Shown here in pieces: positions 1 to 8,795 of a stretch of 39,791 nt of DNA. The stretch lies in the NCBI GenBank assembly GCA_018063245.1, contig JAGPBS010000017.1, positions 1 to 39,791 of the forward strand, written 5' to 3'. Each line of letters opens with the position of its first letter. Position 1 is the first letter of the stretch. The notes under the pieces are model-generated. The model saw only the letters and a list, made by a program, of their open reading frames with translations. It was not told where the DNA came from and ran no database searches. Made by a program: the position numbers and the translations under genes. Source of the stretch: Alphaproteobacteria bacterium. Its GTDB lineage: Bacteria; Pseudomonadota; Alphaproteobacteria; JAGPBS01.

Positions 1-136
1 GGGATCAAAAGCAGAATGCAGAAACCATTATGGCGCATAGATGCCGAATATATGACAGCTTCAATTCTCCTTATACACATCGCTTTCGATTTTTTTCTTG
101 TATTATCATCGGCGTCCATATATGACGTTTCTCTGC
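1..136. other. Intergenic edge, no gene seen
   Basis: The first 136 bases hold no convincing reading frame, hairpin or repeat. They lie downstream of the minus-strand protease-Sel1 gene, and the flanking gene is outside the window. I see no T-tract terminator for that gene here. Confidence 0.5.
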
Positions 137-2422
137 TCAACTCATAAGCTCCTCGAGCCGTGCATTGGCTTCTTCGTGTCCTTGACTTGCGGCGCGTTCA
201 TAATAGTCTTTTGCACGCTCGAGATCTTCCTCAACATGTAGGCCTTGTTCATACATTTTTGCCAGCTGGAATTGAGCTTCTGGATTGTTTTCATACTCGG
301 CCATGCCATTATAAATCTCATAGGCATCTTCAAGGTTGCCTTCTGTCAGATAGAATGCGGCTCTTTTTAAATGATCTTGGGCTTTATCTGTTTCTGACTC
401 ACCTCGTATTGAATCATCTTTTAGAATGTCAGCGATGAGTGAGCGTTGATCTTTGCGGAGATCATTTCTTTTCGCGAGTATTGATAAACGCTCAAGCGCC
501 TCAGGATTGTTTCGTTCGGCGGCTTGTGCATAATACTCAATGGCTATATCTAAATCAGCATCCACAATCACAAATCCTTCTTCATATATTTCACCGAGGC
601 GCAATTGAGCATCGCTACCCCCTTCTTCTGCTACAAAATAGAGAAAGTCTATAGCCTTACCGAGTTCCAATTCAACTTTATCGCGGCTTTTCTGTGCAGC
701 GAGCTCGTAGTAATGACGAGCCATAGCTATATCTTTGGGGATATCGTCGTTACCATAGAGGTAGATTTTCCCAAGGTTTATGTTTGCTTTGAGATTTCCT
801 AAATCAGAAGCCTTTTTATAGAATGTTACGGCTTCAGGGAGGGTTGATTTTTGATGTAATTGACGTCCTTTATAATAAAGGGCTATAGCCAAATTTTCGC
901 CTTTGCCTGAGATTTCAGTATTGGGTGCTGCTTTAAGAAGGTAAAAAAGGCTGAGAGGATCGAAACTATCTTCTGGATCAGGAAGTGTGATTTTTTCGAT
1001 GTGAAATAAAGAAAAAGAGGGTAGTCTTTGGAAAATTTTTGGATCAATTTTTAAGAGGGATTCAATCTCTTCCGCGTTAAGGCTTGTTTTACTCTCATCA
1101 AAAAGAAAGGGAGCTTTTGAGTCAAGAAAACTGAGATTTTCTTGATCTATTTGATTGCTCACTTCTTCAGCGGTTGGATAGTCTATAGGCGTTGATTGAA
1201 GATTGATGAAGCAAAGACGAGTTCTACCCATTGGTGAGAAGTCTGGATGGTCTGGTGATGCTTCATTTTTATATTTCGTTTGTATATAAGCAGCGATTTT
1301 TTCAAGGGAATCATAAGAAAGCGCGCTATGGTGAGGATTATAATTCTCTTCGATCCCTGTGTTATTAGAATCGAAATAGTAATATTTTCCTTCGCGCTTC
1401 ATGATAGAAATGCCATGTCCGGATATTCCTATCAAGACAGATAATTTGGCAACATTGTTTTCGGTGAGATTTTTTTCAAGCATGGGAAGAAAATGGGTTA
1501 TATCAGCGAGACCAGCCATGATTTGAGTTGTTTCGCTGACTTGGAATTTATCACCTAGAATCATTCTAAAATCTACTAAATGGGTTTGATTATAAGGAAC
1601 GGAAGGCATTTGTTTTAAGAGGTCATTTGTTTCAGATATTTGATTTTTACCCCATTGACCCACTTCAATGAGGTTTTGTTGTTCAAAGCGGATGATTTGA
1701 ATCAGCTCTTTGACTTTGTTTGTAAAAGCTAGACGTGCTTCTTGATCAGGTGTCAGGCCTTGTTTATCACCATTTTGGTATTTGATGTATGAAAATCCTT
1801 CAGGTGCTTCATATAAATCGCCATCCCATCTTAGAATGTCATTCATGAGATCATTATATTCGTGCGTGCGATCGGATTGATCAGTCGGATCTTTTAAAAG
1901 GGCGAGTTGTGTAAAATAGAGAGAAAAGCCCTGGCACTGACCTTCTAATAGATCTTTTATGATGCTATTGATGGTTTTTTCATCATAAGCGGCGGGGTTT
2001 TGAGCTTGGAGCTGTTTAAGAATGTCCACAAATTTGTTGAGGAGTCTATCTTGATGAATGAGTGTTTTGGATTTGGGAGCCTCAGTGCGAGGCCTGGCAA
2101 GACTGATCTGATTCAGGATCTCTGCTTTTTTGTTCTCGATCTCTTTTAGTTTCTTTTCAGTGTCTTTGCCCTCTTGCTGAAGAGTTGAGAGCTCAAAGAG
2201 AAGTTTTGAGAGTTCGCTTTTGAGGGCGATAAAGGTCTTTTGAGAATCATTGGTGCGAGAGTCACGGATGTGAAGGTCAACTTCCTTCATGACTTTGTCA
2301 ATATTCTGAGGCGCCTCAGCTTTTGCAGCTGCAGGTTTTTCTTGCTTTGGTGCTTCTTCGTTTTTGGCAGGCGATGGTTGCTCAGGTGCCGGTTTTCCTA
2401 TTAGCCAACTAAACCAAGACAT
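137..2422 (-). CDS. Putative papain-like (C58-like) cysteine protease with C-terminal Sel1 repeats
   Basis: The protein has 761 residues from the chosen ATG, which sits behind a strong AAGGAGAG site. The frame is open 65 codons further upstream, but that stretch is AT-rich, lacks a ribosome site and overlaps the promoter. Residues 1-115 are Pro/Ala/Lys-rich then coiled-coil-like. A candidate catalytic triad follows: C163 in GQCQGFS, H336 in GHGISI and D351 in YYFDSNN. Cys-His-Asp order and the 15-residue His-Asp spacing match the C58 (YopT/AvrPphB) type. Residues 430-505 form a linker shared with two paralogues at 34320-36584 and 36731-38683. Residues 510-760 contain Sel1-type repeats ending in a textbook copy (AQFQLAKMYEQG). 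There is no signal peptide or membrane helix. Family membership is inferred from motifs only. A host-directed effector is plausible, but the substrate and export route are unknown. Confidence 0.8.
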   Translation of the reverse strand: MSWFSWLIGKPAPEQPSPAKNEEAPKQEKPAAAKAEAPQNIDKVMKEVDLHIRDSRTNDSQKTFIALKSELSKLLFELSTLQQEGKDTEKKLKEIENKKAEILNQISLARPRTEAPKSKTLIHQDRLLNKFVDILKQLQAQNPAAYDEKTINSIIKDLLEGQCQGFSLYFTQLALLKDPTDQSDRTHEYNDLMNDILRWDGDLYEAPEGFSYIKYQNGDKQGLTPDQEARLAFTNKVKELIQIIRFEQQNLIEVGQWGKNQISETNDLLKQMPSVPYNQTHLVDFRMILGDKFQVSETTQIMAGLADITHFLPMLEKNLTENNVAKLSVLIGISGHGISIMKREGKYYYFDSNNTGIEENYNPHHSALSYDSLEKIAAYIQTKYKNEASPDHPDFSPMGRTRLCFINLQSTPIDYPTAEEVSNQIDQENLSFLDSKAPFLFDESKTSLNAEEIESLLKIDPKIFQRLPSFSLFHIEKITLPDPEDSFDPLSLFYLLKAAPNTEISGKGENLAIALYYKGRQLHQKSTLPEAVTFYKKASDLGNLKANINLGKIYLYGNDDIPKDIAMARHYYELAAQKSRDKVELELGKAIDFLYFVAEEGGSDAQLRLGEIYEEGFVIVDADLDIAIEYYAQAAERNNPEALERLSILAKRNDLRKDQRSLIADILKDDSIRGESETDKAQDHLKRAAFYLTEGNLEDAYEIYNGMAEYENNPEAQFQLAKMYEQGLHVEEDLERAKDYYERAASQGHEEANARLEELMS

Positions 2423-2456
2423 GATTCTCTCCTTGTTTTTTCTCTCACTGTCAATT

Positions 2457-2485
2457 ATTTTATCATGTTTATTTAAAATTTGAAA
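2457..2485 (-). promoter_or_regulatory. Candidate sigma-70 promoter of the protease-Sel1 gene
   Basis: On the minus strand TTTCAA (2485-2480) and TAAAAT (2462-2457) are 17 bases apart, placing the transcript start about 28 bases before the chosen ATG. The -10 matches 5 of 6 consensus bases; the -35 is weak. The position also argues against the longer N-terminus. Confidence 0.4.
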
Positions 2486-2543
2486 TAAAAATAATTGGAA
2501 GGGGTTTCTTTTTAAAAAAGAGGCGCTGAGGGTTAAATTTATC

Positions 2544-2572
2544 TTGCAATTTGGCGAAAAGTTCAGTATTGT
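2544..2572 (+). promoter_or_regulatory. Candidate sigma-70 promoter of the rimP-nusA-infB operon
   Basis: TTGCAA (2544-2549) and TATTGT (2567-2572) are separated by exactly 17 bases. Transcription would start near 2579-2580, about 90 bases before rimP and about 20 bases before a terminator-like hairpin. No tRNA gene precedes the operon here, unlike the enterobacterial metY arrangement. Confidence 0.5.
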
Positions 2573-2600
2573 CCTAGATAGTTGAATAATAATCCTTTGA

Positions 2601-2624
2601 AGTGAGCTCTGGCTCACTTTTTTT
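2601..2624 (+). terminator. Terminator-like hairpin in the rimP-nusA leader (possible attenuator)
   Basis: AGTGAGC (2601-2607) and GCTCACT (2612-2618) form a perfect 7-bp stem with a four-base loop, followed by a run of seven T. No plus-strand gene lies upstream, so it has nothing obvious to terminate. It sits in the predicted 5' leader of the operon that encodes NusA, a factor known to stimulate pausing and intrinsic termination. An attenuation role is inference. Confidence 0.55.
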
Positions 2625-2669
2625 GTAGGATTTTTTGGCTAGGAATTTGTTAGAAGTAGGCTTACGTAA

Positions 2670-3203
2670 ATGACACTAGAAGAAACACTAAAAGCATTGG
2701 TTTTACCCATACTGGATGAAAATGGCTTTCATCTTGTACGCCTTAAATTTATGAGTTCATCACGGACTCTCCAGATCATGATTGAGAATGAGAAGGGTGA
2801 GGGGCCAACAGTTGATGAATGCAAAAAGATCAGTCGTGAAGTGGCGACGCTTCTTGATGTAGAAGATGTTATTTCTGGTGCTTATTATCTTGAAGTGAGC
2901 TCGCCGGGGATTGATAGGCCATTGGTGAAATTAACAGATTTTGCTAAATATGTTGGCTTTGAAATCAAAGTAGAACTGCTTGATCCGATTGATGGACAAA
3001 AGAAATTTAAAGGCATGCTTGAAAAAGTAGATGGAGACGTTCTTTTTATCGAAGATTCTGGTAAAAAGGTATCATTCTCTTTTTCAGACATTTATGAAGC
3101 AAAACTCGTGATGAATGATCATCTACTAAAGTTTTTCAAAGAAAAACATAAGGCGGAGCAGGCATTAAAAGATGCAAGCGATCATTCAGATATTACAGAT
3201 TAA
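2670..3203 (+). CDS. rimP: Ribosome maturation factor RimP
   Basis: RimP assists late assembly of the 30S ribosomal subunit in the cytoplasm. The 177-residue protein shows the family signature YYLEVSSPGIDRPL at about residues 71-84, with the N-terminal alpha/beta domain before it and the SH3-like C-terminal domain after it. Length is normal for the family. The ATG at 2670 has a weak, distant purine-rich site (AGAAGTAGG). It is the first gene of the rimP-nusA-ylxR-infB-rbfA-truB-rpsO-pnp cluster, with nusA 26 bases downstream, so it is almost certainly co-transcribed with nusA. Confidence 0.95.
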   Translation: MTLEETLKALVLPILDENGFHLVRLKFMSSSRTLQIMIENEKGEGPTVDECKKISREVATLLDVEDVISGAYYLEVSSPGIDRPLVKLTDFAKYVGFEIKVELLDPIDGQKKFKGMLEKVDGDVLFIEDSGKKVSFSFSDIYEAKLVMNDHLLKFFKEKHKAEQALKDASDHSDITD

Positions 3204-3229
3204 CCACAACACTAAGGACAGGAAAGAAA

Positions 3230-4741
3230 ATGGAACTCTTACAAGTTGTTGACAGCGTCTCACGCGAAAAAAAGATTGATAGAGAAGAAATTATTGGAGC
3301 CATGGAAGAGGCGATCCGCAAAGCCGGTCGTTCTAAATATGGTTATGAATATGATATTAGAGCTCATATTGACCGCAAATCAGGTGACGTGAGTCTTTTC
3401 CGCTTCCGTGAAGTTGTTGAAGAGATTGAAAATCCAGCAACACAAATGCTGCTGAATGAAGCAAAAGCAATTCAGCCAAATGTTGAAGTGGGTGAATTTA
3501 TTAAAGACGAATTGCCTCCGATTGAGTTTGGTCGTGTTGCTGCACAAACTGCACGTCAGGTGATCATTCAAAAAGTACGCGATGCTGAAAGACAGCGTCA
3601 GTTTAATGAATTTGAAACAAGAGTTGGTGAAATCATCAACGGTGTTGTTAAACGTGTTGAATATGGAAACGTAACGCTTGATGTTGGCGGTGCTGAAGCT
3701 ATTATTCGTCGTGATGAGCTGATTCCAAGGGAACAGTTTAAGTTGGGCGATCGTGTCAGAGCTTACATTAAAGAAGTGCGTCGTGAGTTAAAGGGTCCAC
3801 AGATCTTTTTGTCAAGAACAGATCCTATGTTCATGGTCAAACTCTTTACGCAAGAAGTGCCGGAGATTTATGACAATGTAATTGAAATTAAATCAGTTGC
3901 GCGTGATCCAGGTAGCCGTGCGAAGATTTCTGTATTCTCATCAGATCCATCACTTGATCCGGTTGGGGCATGTGTTGGTCTTCGTGGAAATAGGGTTCAG
4001 GCTGTTGTGAATGAGCTTCAGGGTGAAAAAATTGATATTGTTCCTTATTCTGAAGATACAGCTGCATTTGTTGTGAACGCATTGGCGCCAGCAGATGTGA
4101 CAAAAATCATTGTGAATGAGAAAAATGACAAGCTTGAGGTTGTTGTGCCGGATGATCAATTGTCTCTTGCGATTGGACGTCGTGGTCAGAATGTAAGACT
4201 TGCCTCAATATTGACAGGTTGGAGCATCGATATTCTAACAGAATCACAAGAGTCTGAAAAAAGACAAGAAGAATTCAAAGAAAAATCTGAACTCTTTAAA
4301 GAGGCTTTGGATGTGGATGATGTGATTGCGCATCTTCTTGTGACAGAAGGTTTTGAAGATATTGAAGATGTTGCTTATATCGATACATCTGAACTTTCAA
4401 CGATTGAAGGATTTGATGAAAGCATTGCAGCTGAATTGAAAAATCGTGCTGAAACATTCATTGAGAAGCGTCAAAAAGAAATTGAAAAGAAATTCAAATC
4501 TCTGAAAGTTCAAGAAGATCTCATCAATTTTGAAGGCCTGACACAGGAAATGGTCGTAAAATTGGCTGAAAATGGTGTGAAGTCGCTGGATGATCTTGCT
4601 GATCTCGCTGGTGATGAATTGTCTGATATTATTGGCTCATCTAAAATGCCACTTAACAAAGCTGATGATTTGATTATGAAAGCCCGCGCCCATTGGTTTG
4701 CTGACGAAGAGCAAGCTGAATCATCAGACGAACAGGCTTAA
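3230..4741 (+). CDS. nusA: Transcription termination/antitermination factor NusA
   Basis: NusA binds RNA polymerase and nascent RNA and modulates pausing, intrinsic termination and antitermination. The 503-residue protein has the N-terminal polymerase-binding domain (about 1-125), an S1 domain (about 130-200, with INGVVKRVEYGNVTLDVGG), tandem KH domains (about 230-345, including AIGRRGQNVRLAS), and two C-terminal helix-hairpin-helix acidic repeats (about 360-425 and 435-495). The C-terminal repeats are typical of proteobacterial NusA. A purine-rich AGGACAGGAAAG precedes the ATG. It lies between rimP and ylxR in the conserved order. The leader hairpin at 2601-2624 could make the operon responsive to NusA itself. 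Confidence 0.97.
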   Translation: MELLQVVDSVSREKKIDREEIIGAMEEAIRKAGRSKYGYEYDIRAHIDRKSGDVSLFRFREVVEEIENPATQMLLNEAKAIQPNVEVGEFIKDELPPIEFGRVAAQTARQVIIQKVRDAERQRQFNEFETRVGEIINGVVKRVEYGNVTLDVGGAEAIIRRDELIPREQFKLGDRVRAYIKEVRRELKGPQIFLSRTDPMFMVKLFTQEVPEIYDNVIEIKSVARDPGSRAKISVFSSDPSLDPVGACVGLRGNRVQAVVNELQGEKIDIVPYSEDTAAFVVNALAPADVTKIIVNEKNDKLEVVVPDDQLSLAIGRRGQNVRLASILTGWSIDILTESQESEKRQEEFKEKSELFKEALDVDDVIAHLLVTEGFEDIEDVAYIDTSELSTIEGFDESIAAELKNRAETFIEKRQKEIEKKFKSLKVQEDLINFEGLTQEMVVKLAENGVKSLDDLADLAGDELSDIIGSSKMPLNKADDLIMKARAHWFADEEQAESSDEQA

Positions 4742-4767
4742 TCAGGGTATCAATAGAGGATCTTCAT

Positions 4768-5475
4768 TTGGGTGATATTGTAAACGATCAGATTCGTCAA
4801 ACAGACAAAGCGAAGCAAGGTTTAAAAACCTGTATCGTGAGCCGGAAGTTACTGCCGCGCGAGGAGATGTTTCGCTTTGTTTTATCACCTGAGAATCAAT
4901 TGATCTTTGATTTAGATGAAGAATTGCCAGGTAAAGGCGTATGGCTTGAAGCAAGTCGTGATTCTTTTGATAAGGCTCTGAAATCAAAAGCTTTTGATAA
5001 GGCAGTAAAGGGCAGGCCTCTTTTAGACTTTGTATCGCATGAGCATATTGTGAATCGGTTTAAGCTTAAGTGCCTTTCGTTTTTGGGTTTTGCTCAAAAA
5101 AAGGGTGATGTCATTCATGGGTTTGAGAAGATAGAGTCTTACTTGAAGCTTTTATCTGATCCCAAAAAAGCGAAGAAAGATTCCGGTTTTACTGGGCTTC
5201 TGCTTTATGCGGATGAGTCTGGGGTTAATCTTGACAAATTACAAGCCAAAGCCAGAGCTATGGGGATTGCTGAGATAGAAGGTCTTTCTGTTCTTGAGCT
5301 CTCAAAAGCAATTGGACGCGATGATGTTGTCTATCTTTATATGAAGGGATCACCTTTGTCAGAGAAAATTTTATTTTTATATCGGAAGTTGCATAAATAT
5401 AACGGTTTGAAAAATGAGACACATAAACAAAATAATTACTATGAAAATTCGTCATTTGTGGTAAAACAGTATTAA
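4768..5475 (+). CDS. ylxR: YlxR (DUF448) - L7Ae-like fused RNA-binding protein
   Basis: The protein has 235 residues. The N-terminal part is a YlxR/DUF448 domain, with the TCIVSR box at residues 21-26 and PGKGVWL at 54-60. It is followed by an L7Ae/L30e-like RNA-binding domain from about residue 98, with LGFAQKKGDVIHG. This fusion is the usual alphaproteobacterial form, encoded between nusA and infB. I chose the TTG at 4768 because AGAGGA lies seven bases upstream and no in-frame ATG occurs before the conserved TCIVSR box. The last 40 residues are an Asn/Tyr-rich tail that does not resemble the rest of the family. The molecular role is not firmly settled; RNA or nucleoid binding is likely. 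The infB start follows 17 bases after the stop. Confidence 0.88.
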   Translation: MGDIVNDQIRQTDKAKQGLKTCIVSRKLLPREEMFRFVLSPENQLIFDLDEELPGKGVWLEASRDSFDKALKSKAFDKAVKGRPLLDFVSHEHIVNRFKLKCLSFLGFAQKKGDVIHGFEKIESYLKLLSDPKKAKKDSGFTGLLLYADESGVNLDKLQAKARAMGIAEIEGLSVLELSKAIGRDDVVYLYMKGSPLSEKILFLYRKLHKYNGLKNETHKQNNYYENSSFVVKQY

Positions 5476-5492
5476 TAGAGTAGGTACAAGAT

Positions 5493-8141
5493 ATGACATC
5501 CGATAAAAAAGCGAATTCAAATACGACATTAAGTCTTTCATCTTCAACATTGGGTTTGAAGAATGATGGTGATGCTGCACAAAAAGCTGCAAGAGGAGGG
5601 TCATTCAATCCTTCTAAAAAGTCAGTTTCCATTGAAATCAAAAAGAAACGGACGATTGATCGTCCTGGTTCATCTGCAAAAGGTGGCTCAGTTGGAAATC
5701 GCAGGGAAGATGCGCAGCGCTTAGATATGGAGCGCGATGCACGTGCAAAAGCATTGCTTTCATCAAGAGCGAGTGAGGGTGCTGAGAATGCAAAAATCAA
5801 TGTACAGGCTCTTTTAAAGAACGCACAGGCAGAAGAAAAATCGAAACAGGCAGCTGAACAAGAAGAGCGTGAACAGATGCTCGCTGAGCGTGAGGAGAAG
5901 AAACGACTGAGTCAAGAAGCAGCTAGAGTGCCTGCAAAGCCATTAAAAACTGTTGATAAAACATCGTTGCGTCAAGACGAAATGAAAGAGCGCGATGAAA
6001 TTAATGAGCAGCTCAAAGAGCAACAGCAAAGAAGACCGGCTTCACCAACGACACAAAGCAATACAGCTGATTCATCAGCTGTGCGTACCAAAAGTTTTGG
6101 AGAGCAGCAAGCTGTTTCAACGCGTGAACATACTCCATCACCCTTTAAAAAAGGTGTTGATCATAAGCGTTTCATTGAAGACGAAGAAGAAACAGAAAAA
6201 AGCAAAGCTCTTAAAGCGTTGGCTCGCAGAGCTGAAGAGAAGCGTCAAACACATAAATTGAATGTGTCTAAAGTTCTCAGCGGTTATTCTGAAGACGAAG
6301 AAGGCAGGTTTGGGTCAGGTAATCGTCGTTTCAAAAAGAAAAAAATGAAACACGAGGAAATTGAAAAGGTTAAAATCATTCGTGATGTGATTCTGCCAGA
6401 ATTTATTACGGTGCAAGATCTTGCAAACCGTATGGCAGAACGCAGTGCTGATGTGATTAAATCCCTCATGAAGCTTGGCATTATGGTAACAATCAATCAG
6501 GTCATTGATGCGGATACAGCAGAATTGGTTGCTTCTGAATTTGGCCATAAGATTCAAAGAGTTGCTGATTCAGACGTTGAGATCGGTATCAGAGAATCCA
6601 CTGATGAGAGCTCAGATAAGATGATTCCTCGTCCACCTGTGGTAACGATTATGGGCCACGTCGATCATGGTAAAACATCCTTGCTTGATGCTTTACGTTC
6701 AACAGACGTTGCAGCGAAAGAAGCTGGTGGAATCACACAGCATATTGGTGCTTACCAGATTCAACTGAAAGACAAAAGCCGTATTACCTTTATTGACACG
6801 CCTGGCCACGCAGCCTTTACTGAGATGCGTGCACGTGGTGCGAATGTGACAGATATTGTTGTGTTGGTTGTTGCAGCAGATGACTCGATCATGCCACAAA
6901 CGATCGAGGCGATTAACCATGCAAAAGCAGCGAATGTGCCAATTATCATTGCAATCAACAAGTGCGATTTACCAACAGCTAATCCAAATAAGGTGAAGCA
7001 AGATCTTTTACAACATGAAATTGTTGTGGAAGATATGGGTGGTGAGTATCTGACTGTTGAAGTTTCAGCCAAATCGAAAATGGGTCTTGATAAGCTTGAG
7101 GAAATTATTTTGCTCCAGGCTGAAATTCAAGATTTAAGAGCAAACCCAAATCAAAAAGCACAGGGTGTGGTGGTTGAATCTAAGTTGGAGCAGGGCAGAG
7201 GTTCTGTTGCAACGATTCTGGTTCAAAAAGGAACCTTGTGTGTTGGTGATATCTTTATTGCGGGTTCTGAATGGGGTCGTGTTCGTGCGCTCATCAATGA
7301 CCGTGGTCAGCAAATTAAAGAAGCAATGCCGTCATTACCAGTCGAGATTTTTGGTCTGACAGGAACGCCAAGTGCGGGTGATGATTTCATCGTTGTTGAA
7401 AATGAAACAAAGGCAAAAGAAATTGCAGCCTACCGTCAGCGTAAGATTAAATTGTCTCAAGAGCAGGTCTATTCAAAATCACGTCTTGAAGAAATGTTCA
7501 ATAAAATCAAGTCTGATGAGATGAAAGAATTGCCTGTGATTCTGAAGAGTGACGTTCATGGTTCTCTTGAAGCGATTGCTTTTGCGCTCACAAAAATTAC
7601 GGGCGAAGAGCATATGGTGCGTGTGAAGATCATTCATACATCCGTTGGTGCGATTACGGAAGCGGATATGACATTGGCAAAAGCATCAAATGCAATTATG
7701 ATTGGCTTTAACGTTCGTGCAAATCCGCAAGCGCGTGAACTCGCTAAAAAAGATCATATTGAGATTAAATACTACTCAATCATCTACGATATTATTGATG
7801 ATATGAAGGGTATGCTCTCTGGAATGCTTGCGCCAAAACGCAAAGAGACCTTTACGGGCTATGCTGAAATTCGTCAGGTGTTTAACATTACCAAGATTGG
7901 TAAGGTTGGTGGTTGTATGGTCACAAATGGTATTATCCGCAGAGGTGCAGGTGTTCGCTTGCTCCGCGATGATGTGGTGATTCATGAAGGTAAATTGAAA
8001 ACATTGAAGCGTTTCAAAGATGAAGTGAAAGAAGCACGCGAAGGTTTTGAATGCGGTATGGCTTTTGAAAATTATGAAGACATTAAAGTTGGCGATGTGA
8101 TCGAGGCCTTTGAGGTTGAGCACATTCAGCAAAGCCTATAG
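5493..8141 (+). CDS. infB: Translation initiation factor IF-2
   Basis: IF-2 is the GTPase that delivers initiator tRNA to the 30S subunit and promotes 50S joining. The 882-residue protein begins with about 280 residues of charged, low-complexity sequence rich in Lys, Glu and Gln. An IF2_N domain follows at about 289-350. The G domain shows GHVDHGKT at about 388, GITQHIG, DTPGH, NKCD and SAKS. Domains II, III and C2 complete the protein. GAGTAGGT precedes the ATG. The size is typical for alphaproteobacteria. It is central in the operon, 17 bases after ylxR and 35 bases before rbfA. Confidence 0.98.
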   Translation: MTSDKKANSNTTLSLSSSTLGLKNDGDAAQKAARGGSFNPSKKSVSIEIKKKRTIDRPGSSAKGGSVGNRREDAQRLDMERDARAKALLSSRASEGAENAKINVQALLKNAQAEEKSKQAAEQEEREQMLAEREEKKRLSQEAARVPAKPLKTVDKTSLRQDEMKERDEINEQLKEQQQRRPASPTTQSNTADSSAVRTKSFGEQQAVSTREHTPSPFKKGVDHKRFIEDEEETEKSKALKALARRAEEKRQTHKLNVSKVLSGYSEDEEGRFGSGNRRFKKKKMKHEEIEKVKIIRDVILPEFITVQDLANRMAERSADVIKSLMKLGIMVTINQVIDADTAELVASEFGHKIQRVADSDVEIGIRESTDESSDKMIPRPPVVTIMGHVDHGKTSLLDALRSTDVAAKEAGGITQHIGAYQIQLKDKSRITFIDTPGHAAFTEMRARGANVTDIVVLVVAADDSIMPQTIEAINHAKAANVPIIIAINKCDLPTANPNKVKQDLLQHEIVVEDMGGEYLTVEVSAKSKMGLDKLEEIILLQAEIQDLRANPNQKAQGVVVESKLEQGRGSVATILVQKGTLCVGDIFIAGSEWGRVRALINDRGQQIKEAMPSLPVEIFGLTGTPSAGDDFIVVENETKAKEIAAYRQRKIKLSQEQVYSKSRLEEMFNKIKSDEMKELPVILKSDVHGSLEAIAFALTKITGEEHMVRVKIIHTSVGAITEADMTLAKASNAIMIGFNVRANPQARELAKKDHIEIKYYSIIYDIIDDMKGMLSGMLAPKRKETFTGYAEIRQVFNITKIGKVGGCMVTNGIIRRGAGVRLLRDDVVIHEGKLKTLKRFKDEVKEAREGFECGMAFENYEDIKVGDVIEAFEVEHIQQSL

Positions 8142-8176
8142 AGCGTCAATATATATTAAGAATTTGGATATTTTAA

Positions 8177-8548
8177 ATGAGAGAACATGGGGCTAGTAAA
8201 GGGCCGTCCCAGCGGCAATTAAGAGTAGCGGAAGAAGTCAGGCATGCATTGGCTCAGTTTATTGCGCGTGGTGATTTTATGATTATGGGATTTCCCTCGA
8301 TTTCCCTTACGATTACTGAAGTGTCGATGAGCCCTGATTTAAGAAATGCAATGATCTATGTGTCAGCCCTTGAAAAGGATGAAGTTGATACGGCAATTGA
8401 GCTTCTGAATAAGAATGCCTATATCTTCAAGAAGTTTTTAGCGAAGGCTATCTATTTAAGAACAATGCCGCAGCTGCGTTTTAAATATGATACAAGGCTT
8501 GAATATGCACAAAAAATTGAAACGCTTCTTAATGAGATTAAGAAGTAA
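8177..8548 (+). CDS. rbfA: 30S ribosome-binding factor RbfA
   Basis: RbfA is a KH-fold factor needed for 16S rRNA 5'-end processing and 30S maturation. The 123-residue product has the typical RVAEEVRHALAQFI opening (about residues 15-28), the central ITEVSMSPDLRNAMIYVSAL strand-helix segment, and the conserved LRTMPQLRFKYD motif near the C-terminus. It follows infB and should be in the same transcript. A palindromic repeat separates it from truB, unusual spacing for this otherwise tight cluster. Confidence 0.95.
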   Translation: MREHGASKGPSQRQLRVAEEVRHALAQFIARGDFMIMGFPSISLTITEVSMSPDLRNAMIYVSALEKDEVDTAIELLNKNAYIFKKFLAKAIYLRTMPQLRFKYDTRLEYAQKIETLLNEIKK

Positions 8549-8577
8549 GGTGTTTCAGATTGAGTGGGGTAGTACAA

Positions 8578-8708
8578 CGTCACTCAGAGCCCTCCTTTCA
8601 GGAGGGCGTGGAGTCTCCAAGGTCTCACAATAAACATTGTGTTCAATTGTTAATTTGATGAGATTCCACGCCACCTCTTAGGGAGGTGGCTCTGAATGAC
8701 GGTTTTTT
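8578..8708 (+). repeat. Palindromic MITE-like element between rbfA and truB, with T-tail
   Basis: The 124-bp core (8578-8701) has 14-bp terminal inverted repeats, CGTCACTCAGAGCC and GGCTCTGAATGACG, with one mismatch. Inside each end lies a perfect hairpin: GCCCTCC-TTTCA-GGAGGGC (8589-8607) and GCCACCTC-TTAGG-GAGGTGGC (8670-8690). A third long-range stem pairs CGTGGAGTCTC with GAGATTCCACG. A T6 run follows. A second copy lies at 22442-22668. The transcript could fold into a multi-armed structure and may act as a partial terminator or a processing site inside the operon. No transposase is encoded, so it would be a non-autonomous element. Confidence 0.8.
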
Positions 8709-8795
8709 ATTACAAAACAAGAGATGATGGTAGGGTTCTGCTGGAGTCAATCGTCAATAAAACAGTTGTAATACAACATTTAAAAGGTAACATGA

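Noticed and set aside
2430-2600. Search for a tRNA or small RNA gene upstream of rimP that would explain the terminator
   Set aside because: No cloverleaf or conserved tRNA boxes are present, and the predicted promoter starts just before the hairpin.
2423-2617. 65-codon N-terminal extension of the protease-Sel1 gene
   Set aside because: The stretch is AT-rich, overlaps the promoter-like elements and the rimP leader hairpin, and has no ribosome site. A strong AAGGAGAG serves the inner ATG at 2422.
4768-4866. Later ATG as the ylxR start
   Set aside because: The next in-frame ATG would remove the conserved TCIVSR box, while the TTG has AGAGGA at correct spacing.
5258-5800. 180-codon minus-strand frame opposite ylxR and infB
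   Set aside because: It is antisense to two well-supported genes, has no motif, and its openness follows from the Lys/Ala-rich IF-2 N-terminus.
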